From positions 62,001-126,000 of the forward strand of contig NZ_JAAMQU010000012.1 of assembly GCF_013522925.1 (NCBI RefSeq): a stretch of 64,000 bases of DNA. The letters are read 5' to 3'. Source of the stretch: Pseudomonas japonica (GTDB taxonomy: Bacteria; Pseudomonadota; Gammaproteobacteria; Pseudomonadales; Pseudomonadaceae). The position numbers were made by a program, and so were the translations under genes. The notes below the pieces were generated by a model. The model searched no databases. It saw only the letters and a program-made list of their open reading frames with translations, and was not told the origin of the DNA. Position 1 is the stretch's first letter. Each line of letters opens with the position of its first letter. Below are positions 16,385 to 24,187 of this stretch, piece after piece.

Positions 16385-17114
16385 CCTGCGCTTCGACTTC
16401 ACCGGCCAGCGCGTACTGGTCACGGGGGCTACCAGCGGCATTGGGCTGGAGGTAGCGCACCAACTGTTACGGGCCGGCGCTACCGTATACGCCATGGGGC
16501 GTGCTGCCGACGCCCTCGAACAACTGGCCGGAGAAGGCGCGATGGCGCTGCAGGTAGACATCGCTGACCCTGGCGCAGTGCTCAAAGCCTGCGCCGAACT
16601 TCCGCCCCTGGACGGGCTGGTCAATTGCGCGGGCATCGCATTGTTGCATCCGGCGGTTACTGTGGACCCCGCCACCTTCGATCAAGTGATGGCCGTGAAC
16701 GTGCGTGCCGCGGCGATCATTGCCGGCCGCGTGGCCAAGGACATGATCGCCGCCGGTATTGCCGGCAGCATCGTCAACGTTTCCAGCCAGGCGTCCATGG
16801 TCGGCCTGGACGATCACTTGAGCTACTGCGCCTCGAAAGCGGCCATGGATGCCACGACCCGGGTGCAATGCGGCGAATGGGGCCAGTATGGTATACGCGT
16901 GAACGCGGTGAACCCTACCGTTACGCTTACCCCCATGGCTACCCATGCCTGGGGCGACCCGGCCAAGAGCGCGCCCATGCTTGCGGCAATTCCGCTGGGA
17001 CGGTTCGCCACCCCCGCGGAAGTCGCTGAGCCGGTGCTGTTCCTGCTCAGTAGCGCAGCGTCGATGATCAGCGGCGTGTGCTTGCCTGTCGATGGCGGAT
17101 ACACCAGCCGCTAG
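16377..17114 (+). CDS. SDR-family polyol/ketose reductase, L-xylulose reductase-like
   Basis: A 245-residue short-chain dehydrogenase. The cofactor motif VTGATSGIG is at about residues 14-22, followed by NCAGIA, and the catalytic set is Ser in NVSSQAS, Tyr in YCASKAA (YxxxK) and the Asn of VNVRAA. The order and spacing match the DCXR/L-xylulose reductase and D-threitol dehydrogenase group (IPLGRFATPAEV, LPVDGGY). With the zinc dehydrogenase it gives the operon two redox enzymes, perhaps for two stereoisomers of the polyol. ATG at 16377 overlaps the kinase stop. Its stop TAG lies in a palindrome shared with the convergent regulator. Confidence 0.86.
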   Translation: MNNLRFDFTGQRVLVTGATSGIGLEVAHQLLRAGATVYAMGRAADALEQLAGEGAMALQVDIADPGAVLKACAELPPLDGLVNCAGIALLHPAVTVDPATFDQVMAVNVRAAAIIAGRVAKDMIAAGIAGSIVNVSSQASMVGLDDHLSYCASKAAMDATTRVQCGEWGQYGIRVNAVNPTVTLTPMATHAWGDPAKSAPMLAAIPLGRFATPAEVAEPVLFLLSSAASMISGVCLPVDGGYTSR

Positions 17115-17116
17115 GC

Positions 17117-18124
17117 CTAGGCATTCACCAGCTCGCCCACCACCACCTCCCGTGCCTGGGGGCGCAGCGGGTCCCGGATACGCTCCAGCAGCAGGCGCAT
17201 GGCGCTGGTGCCGGCCTGGGTGCCGTCATGCGCGACGCACGCCACCGGGAACTCGAAGATATCGGCAAAAGGCAGGCGGTCGATCCCGCAGATGGCCATG
17301 TCGCTGCGGTGAATGCCTCGCTCACGCAGCGCCTTGAGCGCGCCCAGTGTGATCAACTGGTTGAAGCCGAACAGTGCGTCGGGGCGCAAATGATCGTTTA
17401 GATAGCCCAAGGTAGCGGTGTAGGCGGGTTCCAGCGTGTAGTCTCCGGCAAGCACGTCCAGCTGGATCGGCCGATGGCTATCGGCGATGGCGGCTTTCAC
17501 CCCTTCCAACCGGTCGTGGCTGATGCGCGAGCCCACCGGCCCGGTCAGTACCAGCAGGCGCTCGAGCTGTGGCGCTTTGGCCAACAGGTAGCGCGCGCCT
17601 TTCATGCCGCTGTGGTAGTTGTCCAGCACCACCTGGCTGAAGGGTGCGTCTGCCAAGGCGCGATCGAGCTGGACCACCGGGACGTCACCATTGCCGAGGC
17701 GGCTGAGGTAGGCAGGCTTGTAGCCCGGTTCATCTGACACCGGCGACAGGATGATGCCCGCTACCCGGTAGCCGAGCAGGGTTTCAATGGCCTTTTCTTC
17801 CATATCGGCAAGCCCGTCGGTGTCGATCAGCATGATCGTATAGCCATGCTGCTTGGCCTCCCGGGAGATGGCCTTGATCATCTCGCTGTAAAAGGGGTTG
17901 TCCACCGACGCGGTGACCACGCCCACGATCAGGCTTTCACTGCGCTTGAGGCTGCGGGCAAAAGCATTGGGGACGTAATCCAGGTCGCGCGCGGCAGCGA
18001 GAATGCGCTCCAGCGTGTCGGGCTTTACCAGGTGTGGCTTGTTGAAAGCCCGGGAAACGGTAATGGTGGTCACGTTGACCCGTCGAGCAACATCCGTGAT
18101 GGTCGTGGAGGCCTTTTTGCTCAT
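17117..18124 (-). CDS. LacI-family transcriptional repressor
   Basis: A 335-residue regulator. The HTH begins at once: TTITDVARRVNVTTITVSRA (about residues 6-25), with the hinge helix YVPNAFARSLKRSES (about 51-65). The remainder is a periplasmic-binding-protein-like sensor domain (LIVGVVTASVDNPFYSEM, GIDRLPFADIFEFP). It is convergent with the polyol operon and is the obvious candidate to bind the palindrome at 10160-10187, with a polyol or its phosphate as inducer. An upstream ATG at 18169 would add 15 residues before the HTH; LacI proteins normally start close to the HTH, so 18124 is chosen. Confidence 0.9.
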   Translation of the reverse strand: MSKKASTTITDVARRVNVTTITVSRAFNKPHLVKPDTLERILAAARDLDYVPNAFARSLKRSESLIVGVVTASVDNPFYSEMIKAISREAKQHGYTIMLIDTDGLADMEEKAIETLLGYRVAGIILSPVSDEPGYKPAYLSRLGNGDVPVVQLDRALADAPFSQVVLDNYHSGMKGARYLLAKAPQLERLLVLTGPVGSRISHDRLEGVKAAIADSHRPIQLDVLAGDYTLEPAYTATLGYLNDHLRPDALFGFNQLITLGALKALRERGIHRSDMAICGIDRLPFADIFEFPVACVAHDGTQAGTSAMRLLLERIRDPLRPQAREVVVGELVNA

Positions 18125-18258
18125 GGGGGCCCGGTACTCCGCAATGGCTGTAACGGCATGATCCCACATCCCACCCTGGCCGCAAGCGGGCCATGTTCGC
18201 GTGACCGGCCGTGCACCGCTATGATGCCAGCCGGTCGCCCTTCCATAAGAGTTCAGCC

Positions 18259-18612
18259 ATGAAGCTTTCCACCGCGCTCTGTTTCGTGTTTGCCAGTACT
18301 GTCTCGTCCCTTACCTGGGCCCATGCCCACCTGCAAGCGCCCAGCCCTGCCGAGGGCTCTACTGTTGCCGCGCCTGCTGAGTTGCGGCTTACGTTTACTG
18401 AAGGCGTGGAGCCGGCCTTCAGTGAAGTGACCTTGACCGACAGCACCGGCAACAGCACCAAGGCACAGGTGCACAGGGCGGACAACGATACCGTAGTGCT
18501 TGTGGCAACCCCAGCCACCCCGCTTCATGCCGGCAGCTGGACGGTGCACTGGAAGGTCGTGTCCGTGGACACTCACCGTAGCGAGGGGCAGTACACCTTC
18601 AACGTCAAATAG
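18259..18612 (+). CDS. CopC-family periplasmic copper-binding protein
   Basis: A 117-residue secreted protein with a signal peptide ending in SLTWAHA. The mature chain would start at or next to HLQAP, and an N-terminal His is a copper(II) ligand in CopC proteins. The Cu(II) Asp/His pair appears as VDTHRSEGQYTF near the C terminus. LRLTFTEGVEPAFSEVTLTD is the usual mid-domain strand, here described by its first and last residues L50-D69 approximately. No copD, copA or copB adjoins it. The frame is open upstream to 18211, but the start at 18259 places the signal peptide correctly. Confidence 0.82.
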   Translation: MKLSTALCFVFASTVSSLTWAHAHLQAPSPAEGSTVAAPAELRLTFTEGVEPAFSEVTLTDSTGNSTKAQVHRADNDTVVLVATPATPLHAGSWTVHWKVVSVDTHRSEGQYTFNVK

Positions 18613-18638
18613 CTGCAGCGTAGCCAGGTAAAAAACCT

Positions 18639-18665
18639 GAACCGTACGGCGATCGTTCCGTCTGA
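18639..18665 (+). promoter_or_regulatory. AlgU (sigma-22)-type promoter for the DUF4142 gene
   Basis: GAACCG (18639-18644), a 16-base spacer and TCTGA (18661-18665) match the AlgU/RpoE consensus GAACTT-N16-TCTGA closely. It lies 57 bases upstream of the start codon at 18722. Envelope stress control of the gene is an inference. Confidence 0.6.
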
Positions 18666-18721
18666 GAAAGAGTGAGGCGCTTTGCGCGCACCTGTCTGTC
18701 ACTCATGAAAGGACGATCCGT

Positions 18722-19228
18722 ATGAACAAGAAGCTTAAAGCCGGCATTTGTGGCGCATTCCTGTTGCTGGGGGCTCACACGGCCTTCGCGGCGGATGCCG
18801 AAGACTTCGTCGACGACGCATCGGCAAAAGGCATCGCGGAAATCGAGGCGGGCAAGCTGGCGGAGCAGAAAAGCAAATCCGCTGACGTGAAAACCTTCGC
18901 CCAGATGATGATCAAGGACCACACTGCAGCCAACGAGAAGCTCAAGGGCATCGCCACGGCCAAGAAGCTTGAAGTAGCTTCTGACGCGGAATTGATGGAC
19001 AAAGCCAAGAAGATGATCCTGGATATCCGTGAGGAGTCGTTCGACAAGTCCTACGCCAACAACCAGGTAAAAGCCCACGAAGCCACTATCGAGATCTTCC
19101 AGAAGGAAGCCAACGAAGGCAAGGATCCGGAACTGAAGGCGTTCGCCAAGGAAACCCTGCCCAAACTCGAAGCTCACCTCAAAGCCGCCAAGGAACTGGC
19201 CGCCAAGCACGGTGGCGATGCTCACTAA
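18722..19228 (+). CDS. DUF4142 periplasmic stress protein
   Basis: A 168-residue secreted protein: signal peptide MNKKLKAGICGAFLLLGAHTAFA, then an all-helical DUF4142 domain (about residues 27-165), with ADAEDFVDDASAKGIAEIEA at its start and LEAHLKAAKELAAKH at the end. The fold is ferritin-like, with Glu and His residues spread over helices, but no metal site is proven. AAAGGA precedes the ATG. The AlgU-like promoter suggests induction by envelope or osmotic stress. A hairpin follows the gene. Confidence 0.85.
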   Translation: MNKKLKAGICGAFLLLGAHTAFAADAEDFVDDASAKGIAEIEAGKLAEQKSKSADVKTFAQMMIKDHTAANEKLKGIATAKKLEVASDAELMDKAKKMILDIREESFDKSYANNQVKAHEATIEIFQKEANEGKDPELKAFAKETLPKLEAHLKAAKELAAKHGGDAH

Positions 19229-19249
19229 GCACTGAGCGCTTTAGCCAAG

Positions 19250-19285
19250 GCGAAGTTCGCGAAGTATCATTCGCGGGCTTCGCCC
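19250..19285. terminator. Bidirectional hairpin terminator candidate
   Basis: GGCGAAG pairs with CTTCGCC (outer) and CGCGAA with TTCGCG (inner) around loop GTATCA. It sits between the convergent DUF4142 gene and mntH. No strong T run is present on either side, so efficiency is uncertain. Confidence 0.55.
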
Positions 19286-19301
19286 ACTCCCCCACACTGC
19301 T

Positions 19302-20678
19302 CTACAGCCATTCCTGCACGGCACCTACCAGCAGCTTCACGTTCAGCACCACGATAATCCCCGAGATTACCCATGCCACTACCGCCAGGCCCCGGCCTGC
19401 CACCAGTGCGCCCATCTTCGAGCGGTCGGTGACAAAGCGCACCAGAGGGATCACAGCCATGGGCAACTGCATGGACAGAATCACCTGGCTGAACACCAGC
19501 AACTGGGATGTGCCGCGCTCGCCATACAATGCCGTGACGATTACCACAGGGATCACCGCCAGGCCGCGAGTAAGCAGCCGCCGGGCCCAATCGGGAATGC
19601 GCAGGTGAAGGAAGCCCTCCATCACGATCTGGCCTGCCAGGGTAGCGGTTACCGTAGAGTTCACGCCCGAGGCCAGCAGCGCGATCGCGAACAAGGTGGA
19701 GGCAATGCCGATACCCAGCATCGGCGAGAGCAGTTCGTGGGCTTTTTCGATGTCTACCACATCTGTCCGCCCAGCCGAATGAAACACCGCCGCAGCGGTG
19801 ATCAAGATCGCCGCATTCACAAACAGCGCCAGGCTCAAGGCTATGGTGCTGTCCGTTACCGCCCAGCGCAGGCCTTGCCGCTTGCCGGCATCGGTGCGCT
19901 CATATGCACGGGTTTGCACGATCGAGGAATGCAGGTAAAGGTTATGAGGCATTACCGTCGCGCCGATGATTCCGATAGCCAGATACAGCGCGGCGGGGTT
20001 GGTAACGATTTCCTTTTGTGGGATAAAGCCCTGCAGCACCGCACCGATCGGGGGATGAGACATCACCATCTGCGCGGCAAAGCACACGAAGATCAGCGTA
20101 AGCAGCGCCACCACGAATGCCTCGAGCCAGCGAAACCCGCGCTGCATCAGCAACAGAATCAGGAACACGTCCAACGCACAGAGGATTGCGCCCCATATCA
20201 GAGGAATATCGAACAGCAGCTTGAGCGCAATGGCCGTGCCGATGACCTCAGCCAGGTCGCAGGCAATGATTGCCAGTTCACAGGCAAGCCACAGGGCAAT
20301 GCGTACCGGTTTGCTGTAATGCGCCCGGCAAGCCTGGGCCAGGTCCATGCCCGTTGCGATGCCAAGGCGTGCCGCCAAGGCTTGAAGCACAATGGCCATC
20401 AGGTTGGACAGCAGGATGACCGACAGCAGCATGTAACCAAACTGTGAACCGCCTGCCAGGTCGGTAGCCCAGTTGCCTGGGTCCATGTACCCCACGGCTA
20501 CCATATAACCAGGGCCTGCGAACGCGAGCAGCCTGCGAAGCCAGCCGCCGTTCTGTGGAATGCGGATACTGGCGTTGAGATCCCCCATGCTGGGCTGCGC
20601 CCCTACGCCGAAACGGCTCAACAATGCCGGCTCGCCATCATTGGCACGGAAATTCGGTCGGTCTTCGGGCTCCGCCAC
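19302..20678 (-). CDS. mntH: Nramp-family Mn2+/divalent metal transporter MntH
   Basis: A 458-residue inner-membrane transporter with 11 predicted helices from about residue 45. The Nramp metal-binding motifs are intact: DPGN in helix 1 (about 66-69) and MPHN in helix 6 (about 243-246). GAAFP-like loop residues and conserved QTRAYERT follow. It should import Mn2+ (or Fe2+) with protons. The start is GTG at 20678, supported by GGAG 8 bases upstream. The N-terminal 40 residues are polar and variable. A small inverted repeat lies just upstream. Confidence 0.92.
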   Translation of the reverse strand: MAEPEDRPNFRANDGEPALLSRFGVGAQPSMGDLNASIRIPQNGGWLRRLLAFAGPGYMVAVGYMDPGNWATDLAGGSQFGYMLLSVILLSNLMAIVLQALAARLGIATGMDLAQACRAHYSKPVRIALWLACELAIIACDLAEVIGTAIALKLLFDIPLIWGAILCALDVFLILLLMQRGFRWLEAFVVALLTLIFVCFAAQMVMSHPPIGAVLQGFIPQKEIVTNPAALYLAIGIIGATVMPHNLYLHSSIVQTRAYERTDAGKRQGLRWAVTDSTIALSLALFVNAAILITAAAVFHSAGRTDVVDIEKAHELLSPMLGIGIASTLFAIALLASGVNSTVTATLAGQIVMEGFLHLRIPDWARRLLTRGLAVIPVVIVTALYGERGTSQLLVFSQVILSMQLPMAVIPLVRFVTDRSKMGALVAGRGLAVVAWVISGIIVVLNVKLLVGAVQEWL

Positions 20679-20710
20679 AGTTCAGCTCCAACGAGATATA
20701 AAAAAGCACT

Positions 20711-20724
20711 AGGGTATGAACCCT
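20711..20724 (-). promoter_or_regulatory. Inverted repeat upstream of mntH
   Basis: AGGGT-ATGA-ACCCT, 33 bases before the mntH start. It is a possible operator for a metal-responsive regulator, but it does not match a Fur or MntR box that I know. The rest of the 352-base gap 20679-21030 holds no convincing gene; its right end carries the promoter candidate of the KGG gene. Confidence 0.3.
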
Positions 20725-20967
20725 GCGGACGCCGAGCGTTCACGCCCGATACCACTGTACCTCAAGCGTTGGTATTCGGCGCGCGCTGCCTCATACCACC
20801 TGCAGCGTTCGGCCATGCACCGTCGGTCCGCTCAAAAGTCCGTCACTATTGGTGGAGGCTGCAATCAGGCCGAGTAAATGCTTAATCCATATGCAACTTT
20901 CGCTTATCGGCAAAAATAGCAGCCTGATCCGGCCGGACCGTTTGTCAGCTTCGTTTCGGTTTTTGAA

Positions 20968-20994
20968 AAACTTATTCCTGCGGCCTGCTTCCAT
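20968..20994 (+). promoter_or_regulatory. Possible AlgU-type promoter for the KGG gene
   Basis: AAACTT (20968-20973), a 16-base spacer and TCCAT (20990-20994) resemble the AlgU forms GAACTT-N16-TCCAA/TCTGA. It starts 63 bases before the ATG. The match is weaker than at 18639; an overlapping RpoS-type element is an alternative. Confidence 0.35.
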
Positions 20995-21030
20995 AACTAT
21001 GTAGCGACCCACATCCAGGAGGATATCGCC

Positions 21031-21225
21031 ATGGCAGTAAAGAGTAAGAACGCTGGTAACTTTGCAAACAACCCGACCCGCGCCGCTGAAGCCGGGCGAA
21101 AGGGCGGTAGTGTTTCAGGTGGTAATTTTGCCAACGACCCAGCCAGGGCGGCGGAAGCCGGTCGCAAGGGCGGGAGACGTAGCCATCGGGGTGCTGCCAA
21201 GAGCGGTAGCACGACACAAAGCTGA
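21031..21225 (+). CDS. KGG-repeat stress-induced protein
   Basis: A 64-residue, very hydrophilic and Gly-rich protein with two copies of a repeat GNF(A)N(N/D)P.RAAEAGRKGG at about residues 9-26 and 31-48. This is the KGG/YciG/Con-10 repeat found in general-stress proteins. AGGAG with 9-base spacing supports the start. It is expected to be disordered and cytoplasmic. The DNA of the two repeats is also similar (about 21054-21110 and 21120-21176), suggesting internal duplication. Confidence 0.85.
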   Translation: MAVKSKNAGNFANNPTRAAEAGRKGGSVSGGNFANDPARAAEAGRKGGRRSHRGAAKSGSTTQS

Positions 21226-21450
21226 AAGGAAGCGCTGAATACTGCTTCTGATTCAAACGCCACTTGAACTTGATGCTGGCCGTGGTAGTGAACAAAAGTT
21301 GTACATGGCCGGGCAGTGAGGGAGAGTGGCATTTTATTCACTGGCAAACAACAGTCTCGATAGCGGGGCTTTACTTACACGACATTATTTAACATGCAAA
21401 TAGCCGGATAGTATTCGTGTACTTCTGGCGCAAACATAGAGGTATCAGCG

Positions 21451-21618
21451 ATGACCAACCATCACAAACCTTCCTATGGTTCAACCGATCCCCATAATTC
21501 CAGCCACGGCGGCAAGGGCACGCCGGCCCCAGTTGATGTCAAGACCGACCGGGCCGAGAAAGCGCGCATTGGCGGCCAGCACAGCAATGGTGGTACCCGT
21601 CGGCGCGGTGACGGTTGA
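21451..21618 (+). CDS. Hydrophilic 55-residue protein, probable stress peptide
   Basis: Starts MTNHHKPSYGSTDPHNSSHG and ends GTRRRGDG. It is rich in Gly, His, Asn and Lys, with no hydrophobic segment. It contains ARIGGQHSNGG, reminiscent of KGG-type repeats. AGAGGT lies 8 bases before the ATG. It follows the KGG gene by 225 bases in the same direction and could belong to the same stress response. It is too short for a domain match and I do not recognise a named family. Confidence 0.5.
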   Translation: MTNHHKPSYGSTDPHNSSHGGKGTPAPVDVKTDRAEKARIGGQHSNGGTRRRGDG

Positions 21619-21778
21619 AGTCGCCGGCTCGGTATTGATTGTCAGGCCTTCGTTCGGCACGGCCCTCAGGCGACGAATGGCACGCACAACAGTGAGCTTC
21701 GTCGCATTGGAGGATGGCGGATCCAACCTGAAAACATCTACCCTTTCTGTATTGCCGTTGTAACAGGGAGGTCGGTCA

Positions 21779-23023
21779 ATGAGTTTGACCAGTGTGGTGG
21801 CCCTGAAAACCCCGCCAGCGGCGGGGGAAGAAGGAATTGATAAAGTACTGCGAGCCCTTCGCACGCATCTGGATATGGACGTTGCTTTCGTTTCCCGCTT
21901 TCGCGAGAGAGACCGCGTATTTACCCACGTAGATGCGCGGGGCGTTTCACCGCTGAAGGCGGGTGATGTGCTGCCCCTTGAAGCGGGTTATTGCAAGAAG
22001 GTGGTGGATGGTCGGCTGCCTCAGCTTATTCCCAACACGGCGGCTTTGCCCTTGGCCATGGCTATTCCTGAAACGCGCGCCTTGCCGATTGGCGCGCATA
22101 TCAGCGTTCCGGTGCGCCTCAGCAATGGGCGGTTGTATGGCACCTTGTGCTGCTTCTCAGGCTACGCGGACACCAGTCTTGGCGAGCGCGACCTGAGCAT
22201 GCTCAAGGTGTTTGCCGAATTGATAGCCGATCGCCTTGAGGTCGGCCAGCAGGCGAAAGACGAGCGCTTGCGCAAGCATCGCGTCATCTGCGCCGCGCTG
22301 GCAAAGGCTCAACCCAATGTGGTGTATCAGCCGATCGTTGACCTTGCCCGCGGGCAGATCTGCGGCTGGGAATCCCTTGCCCGTTTTACCGACGAACCCA
22401 TGCGCAGCCCGGACCTGTGGTTCAGGGACGCGGCCGAAGCCGGGTTAGGGCTGGAGATGGAACTGCGTGCCGTCGAAAAAGGCCTGGCGGGGCTGAGCCA
22501 GTTGCCGGCTGGCCACTACCTGTCGCTCAATTGTTCGCCGCAGCTGTTCCTGTCCGGGCGACTGGCGCGCGTATTGGCAACCTGTGACCCATCGCGGCTC
22601 GTGCTTGAACTCACGGAGCATTCGATCGTTTCCGACTACGGCGCACTGGTCGAGGCCATCGAGCCGTTGCGTTCGAGAGGCTTGCGTCTGGCAATCGATG
22701 ACGCAGGTGCTGGCTATGCGAGCATGCGCCATATCCTTCAACTAAGGCCCGATATCATCAAACTCGACATGGCGCTCACCCAAGGCATACACGGAGATTC
22801 CCAACAGCGTGCCATGGCATCGGCGCTGATTGCCTTCGCGCGCGAAACGAACTGCAGCGTGGTGGCGGAGGGCGTCGAAACCCTGCCTGACCTGCTGACC
22901 CTGCGCCGCCTTGGCGCCGACAAGGTTCAGGGCTACCTCACCGGGCGGCCCATGCCGTTGGCCTTGGCAACCCTTTGGCAAGTGCCGCGCCTGCCAGAGT
23001 TGTCCGACCCGAAGGCTCCCTGA
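21779..23023 (+). CDS. GAF-EAL c-di-GMP phosphodiesterase
   Basis: A 414-residue cytoplasmic protein: GAF domain (about residues 15-160, with HISVPVRLSNGRLYGTLCCFSG split by one strand) and EAL domain (about 170-405). The signature EAL reads ESL (GWESLAR, about 196), while the other catalytic residues appear intact: Asn in SLNCSP, Glu in LELTEH, DD in AIDDAGAGYAS, Lys in IIKLDM, Glu in AEGVET and Gln in KVQGYLTG. It should therefore hydrolyse c-di-GMP. GGGAGG precedes the ATG. With the GGDEF protein at 7251 it makes two c-di-GMP enzymes with GAF sensors within 15 kb. Confidence 0.88.
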   Translation: MSLTSVVALKTPPAAGEEGIDKVLRALRTHLDMDVAFVSRFRERDRVFTHVDARGVSPLKAGDVLPLEAGYCKKVVDGRLPQLIPNTAALPLAMAIPETRALPIGAHISVPVRLSNGRLYGTLCCFSGYADTSLGERDLSMLKVFAELIADRLEVGQQAKDERLRKHRVICAALAKAQPNVVYQPIVDLARGQICGWESLARFTDEPMRSPDLWFRDAAEAGLGLEMELRAVEKGLAGLSQLPAGHYLSLNCSPQLFLSGRLARVLATCDPSRLVLELTEHSIVSDYGALVEAIEPLRSRGLRLAIDDAGAGYASMRHILQLRPDIIKLDMALTQGIHGDSQQRAMASALIAFARETNCSVVAEGVETLPDLLTLRRLGADKVQGYLTGRPMPLALATLWQVPRLPELSDPKAP

Positions 23024-23119
23024 GCCCCGCCCGCCATCGCAGGCAAGTGCCGCGAGCCCTGCAAGGTCTGCCAGTGTATAGTTGCGTCCTGTACACATCA
23101 GCGCTTGCAGGTCTTGTCC

Positions 23120-24178
23120 ATGTCTCACATTTCCGAACGCTTGCTGGTCCAGGCCCACCTGGATGCCCGCCAGCCCGTGGCCCTTACGCCTGTCGAAGAG
23201 GCGGAATATCGGCGCGCCATCGCGGCAGAACTGAAGGCGCGAGACGCAGTGCTGGTCGCGCACTATTACTGTGATCCGGTGATCCAGGCCTTGGCGGAGG
23301 AAACCGGCGGGTGTGTGTCCGACTCACTCGAAATGGCGCGCTTCGGTAACCAGCATAGTGCTAGCACCGTTCTGGTGGCGGGTGTGCGCTTCATGGGTGA
23401 AACCGCAAAAATCCTCAACCCGGAAAAGCGCGTGCTGATGCCGACCCTGGAGGCGACCTGCTCTCTGGACCTGGGCTGCCCGGTGGAAGCATTCAGCGCG
23501 TTCTGTGATCAGCACCCCGACCGCACCGTGGTGGTGTATGCCAACACCTCCGCGGCGGTCAAGGCGCGCGCCGACTGGGTGGTGACCTCCAGCTGCGCCG
23601 TGGAAATCGTCGAAAGCCTGATGGACAACGGCGAGAAGATCCTCTGGGCGCCGGATCGCCACCTCGGCAGCTACATCCAGAAGCACACGGGCGCTGACAT
23701 GCTGTTGTGGGACGGCGCGTGCATTGTTCACGAAGAGTTCAAGTCGCGGCAGCTCGAAGACCTCAAGGCGTTGTATCCGGAGGCGGCGGTGCTGGTGCAT
23801 CCCGAATCGCCGGAGGCCGTGATCGCCCTGGCCGATGCCGTAGGCTCCACCAGCCAGTTGATCGCCGCGGCGCAGCGAATGCCCAACCCTACGTTCATCG
23901 TGGCCACGGACCGGGGCATCTTCTACAAGATGCAGCAGCTGTGCCCGGACAAAACCTTCATCGAAGCACCTACCGCAGGTAATGGCGCCGCTTGCCGCAG
24001 TTGCGCTCATTGCCCGTGGATGGCCATGAACACGCTGCAGCGCACGCTGGAATGCCTACGCGAAGGCACCAACGAGATCTTTGTCGACGCGGCGCTCATC
24101 CCTCAGGCCATCCGCCCGCTCAAGCGCATGCTCGACTTCACCCAGGCCGCTCGCATGCGGCTGGCGGGGAACGCGTAG
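23120..24178 (+). CDS. nadA: Quinolinate synthase NadA
   Basis: A 352-residue enzyme that condenses iminoaspartate with dihydroxyacetone phosphate to quinolinate, for NAD synthesis. Three Cys ligand the [4Fe-4S] cluster, visible in CVSDSLEMA-adjacent, TSSCAVEIVES and GAACRSCAHCPWMAMN. Motifs LVAHYYCDP (about 48-56) and VYANTSAAVKARADWVVTSS fit the family; the latter is one run of strand-loop-helix. The frame opens at 23105, but the ATG at 23120 (MSHISERLL) gives the 352 residues usual in Pseudomonas. It converges with lhr, with 9 bases between stops. Confidence 0.95.
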   Translation: MSHISERLLVQAHLDARQPVALTPVEEAEYRRAIAAELKARDAVLVAHYYCDPVIQALAEETGGCVSDSLEMARFGNQHSASTVLVAGVRFMGETAKILNPEKRVLMPTLEATCSLDLGCPVEAFSAFCDQHPDRTVVVYANTSAAVKARADWVVTSSCAVEIVESLMDNGEKILWAPDRHLGSYIQKHTGADMLLWDGACIVHEEFKSRQLEDLKALYPEAAVLVHPESPEAVIALADAVGSTSQLIAAAQRMPNPTFIVATDRGIFYKMQQLCPDKTFIEAPTAGNGAACRSCAHCPWMAMNTLQRTLECLREGTNEIFVDAALIPQAIRPLKRMLDFTQAARMRLAGNA

Positions 24179-24187
24179 GGGGGAAAA

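Noticed and set aside
20791..21012. 73-codon minus-strand frame upstream of mntH
   Set aside because: It lies in an A+T-rich promoter gap, has mixed composition and would read into the mntH promoter.
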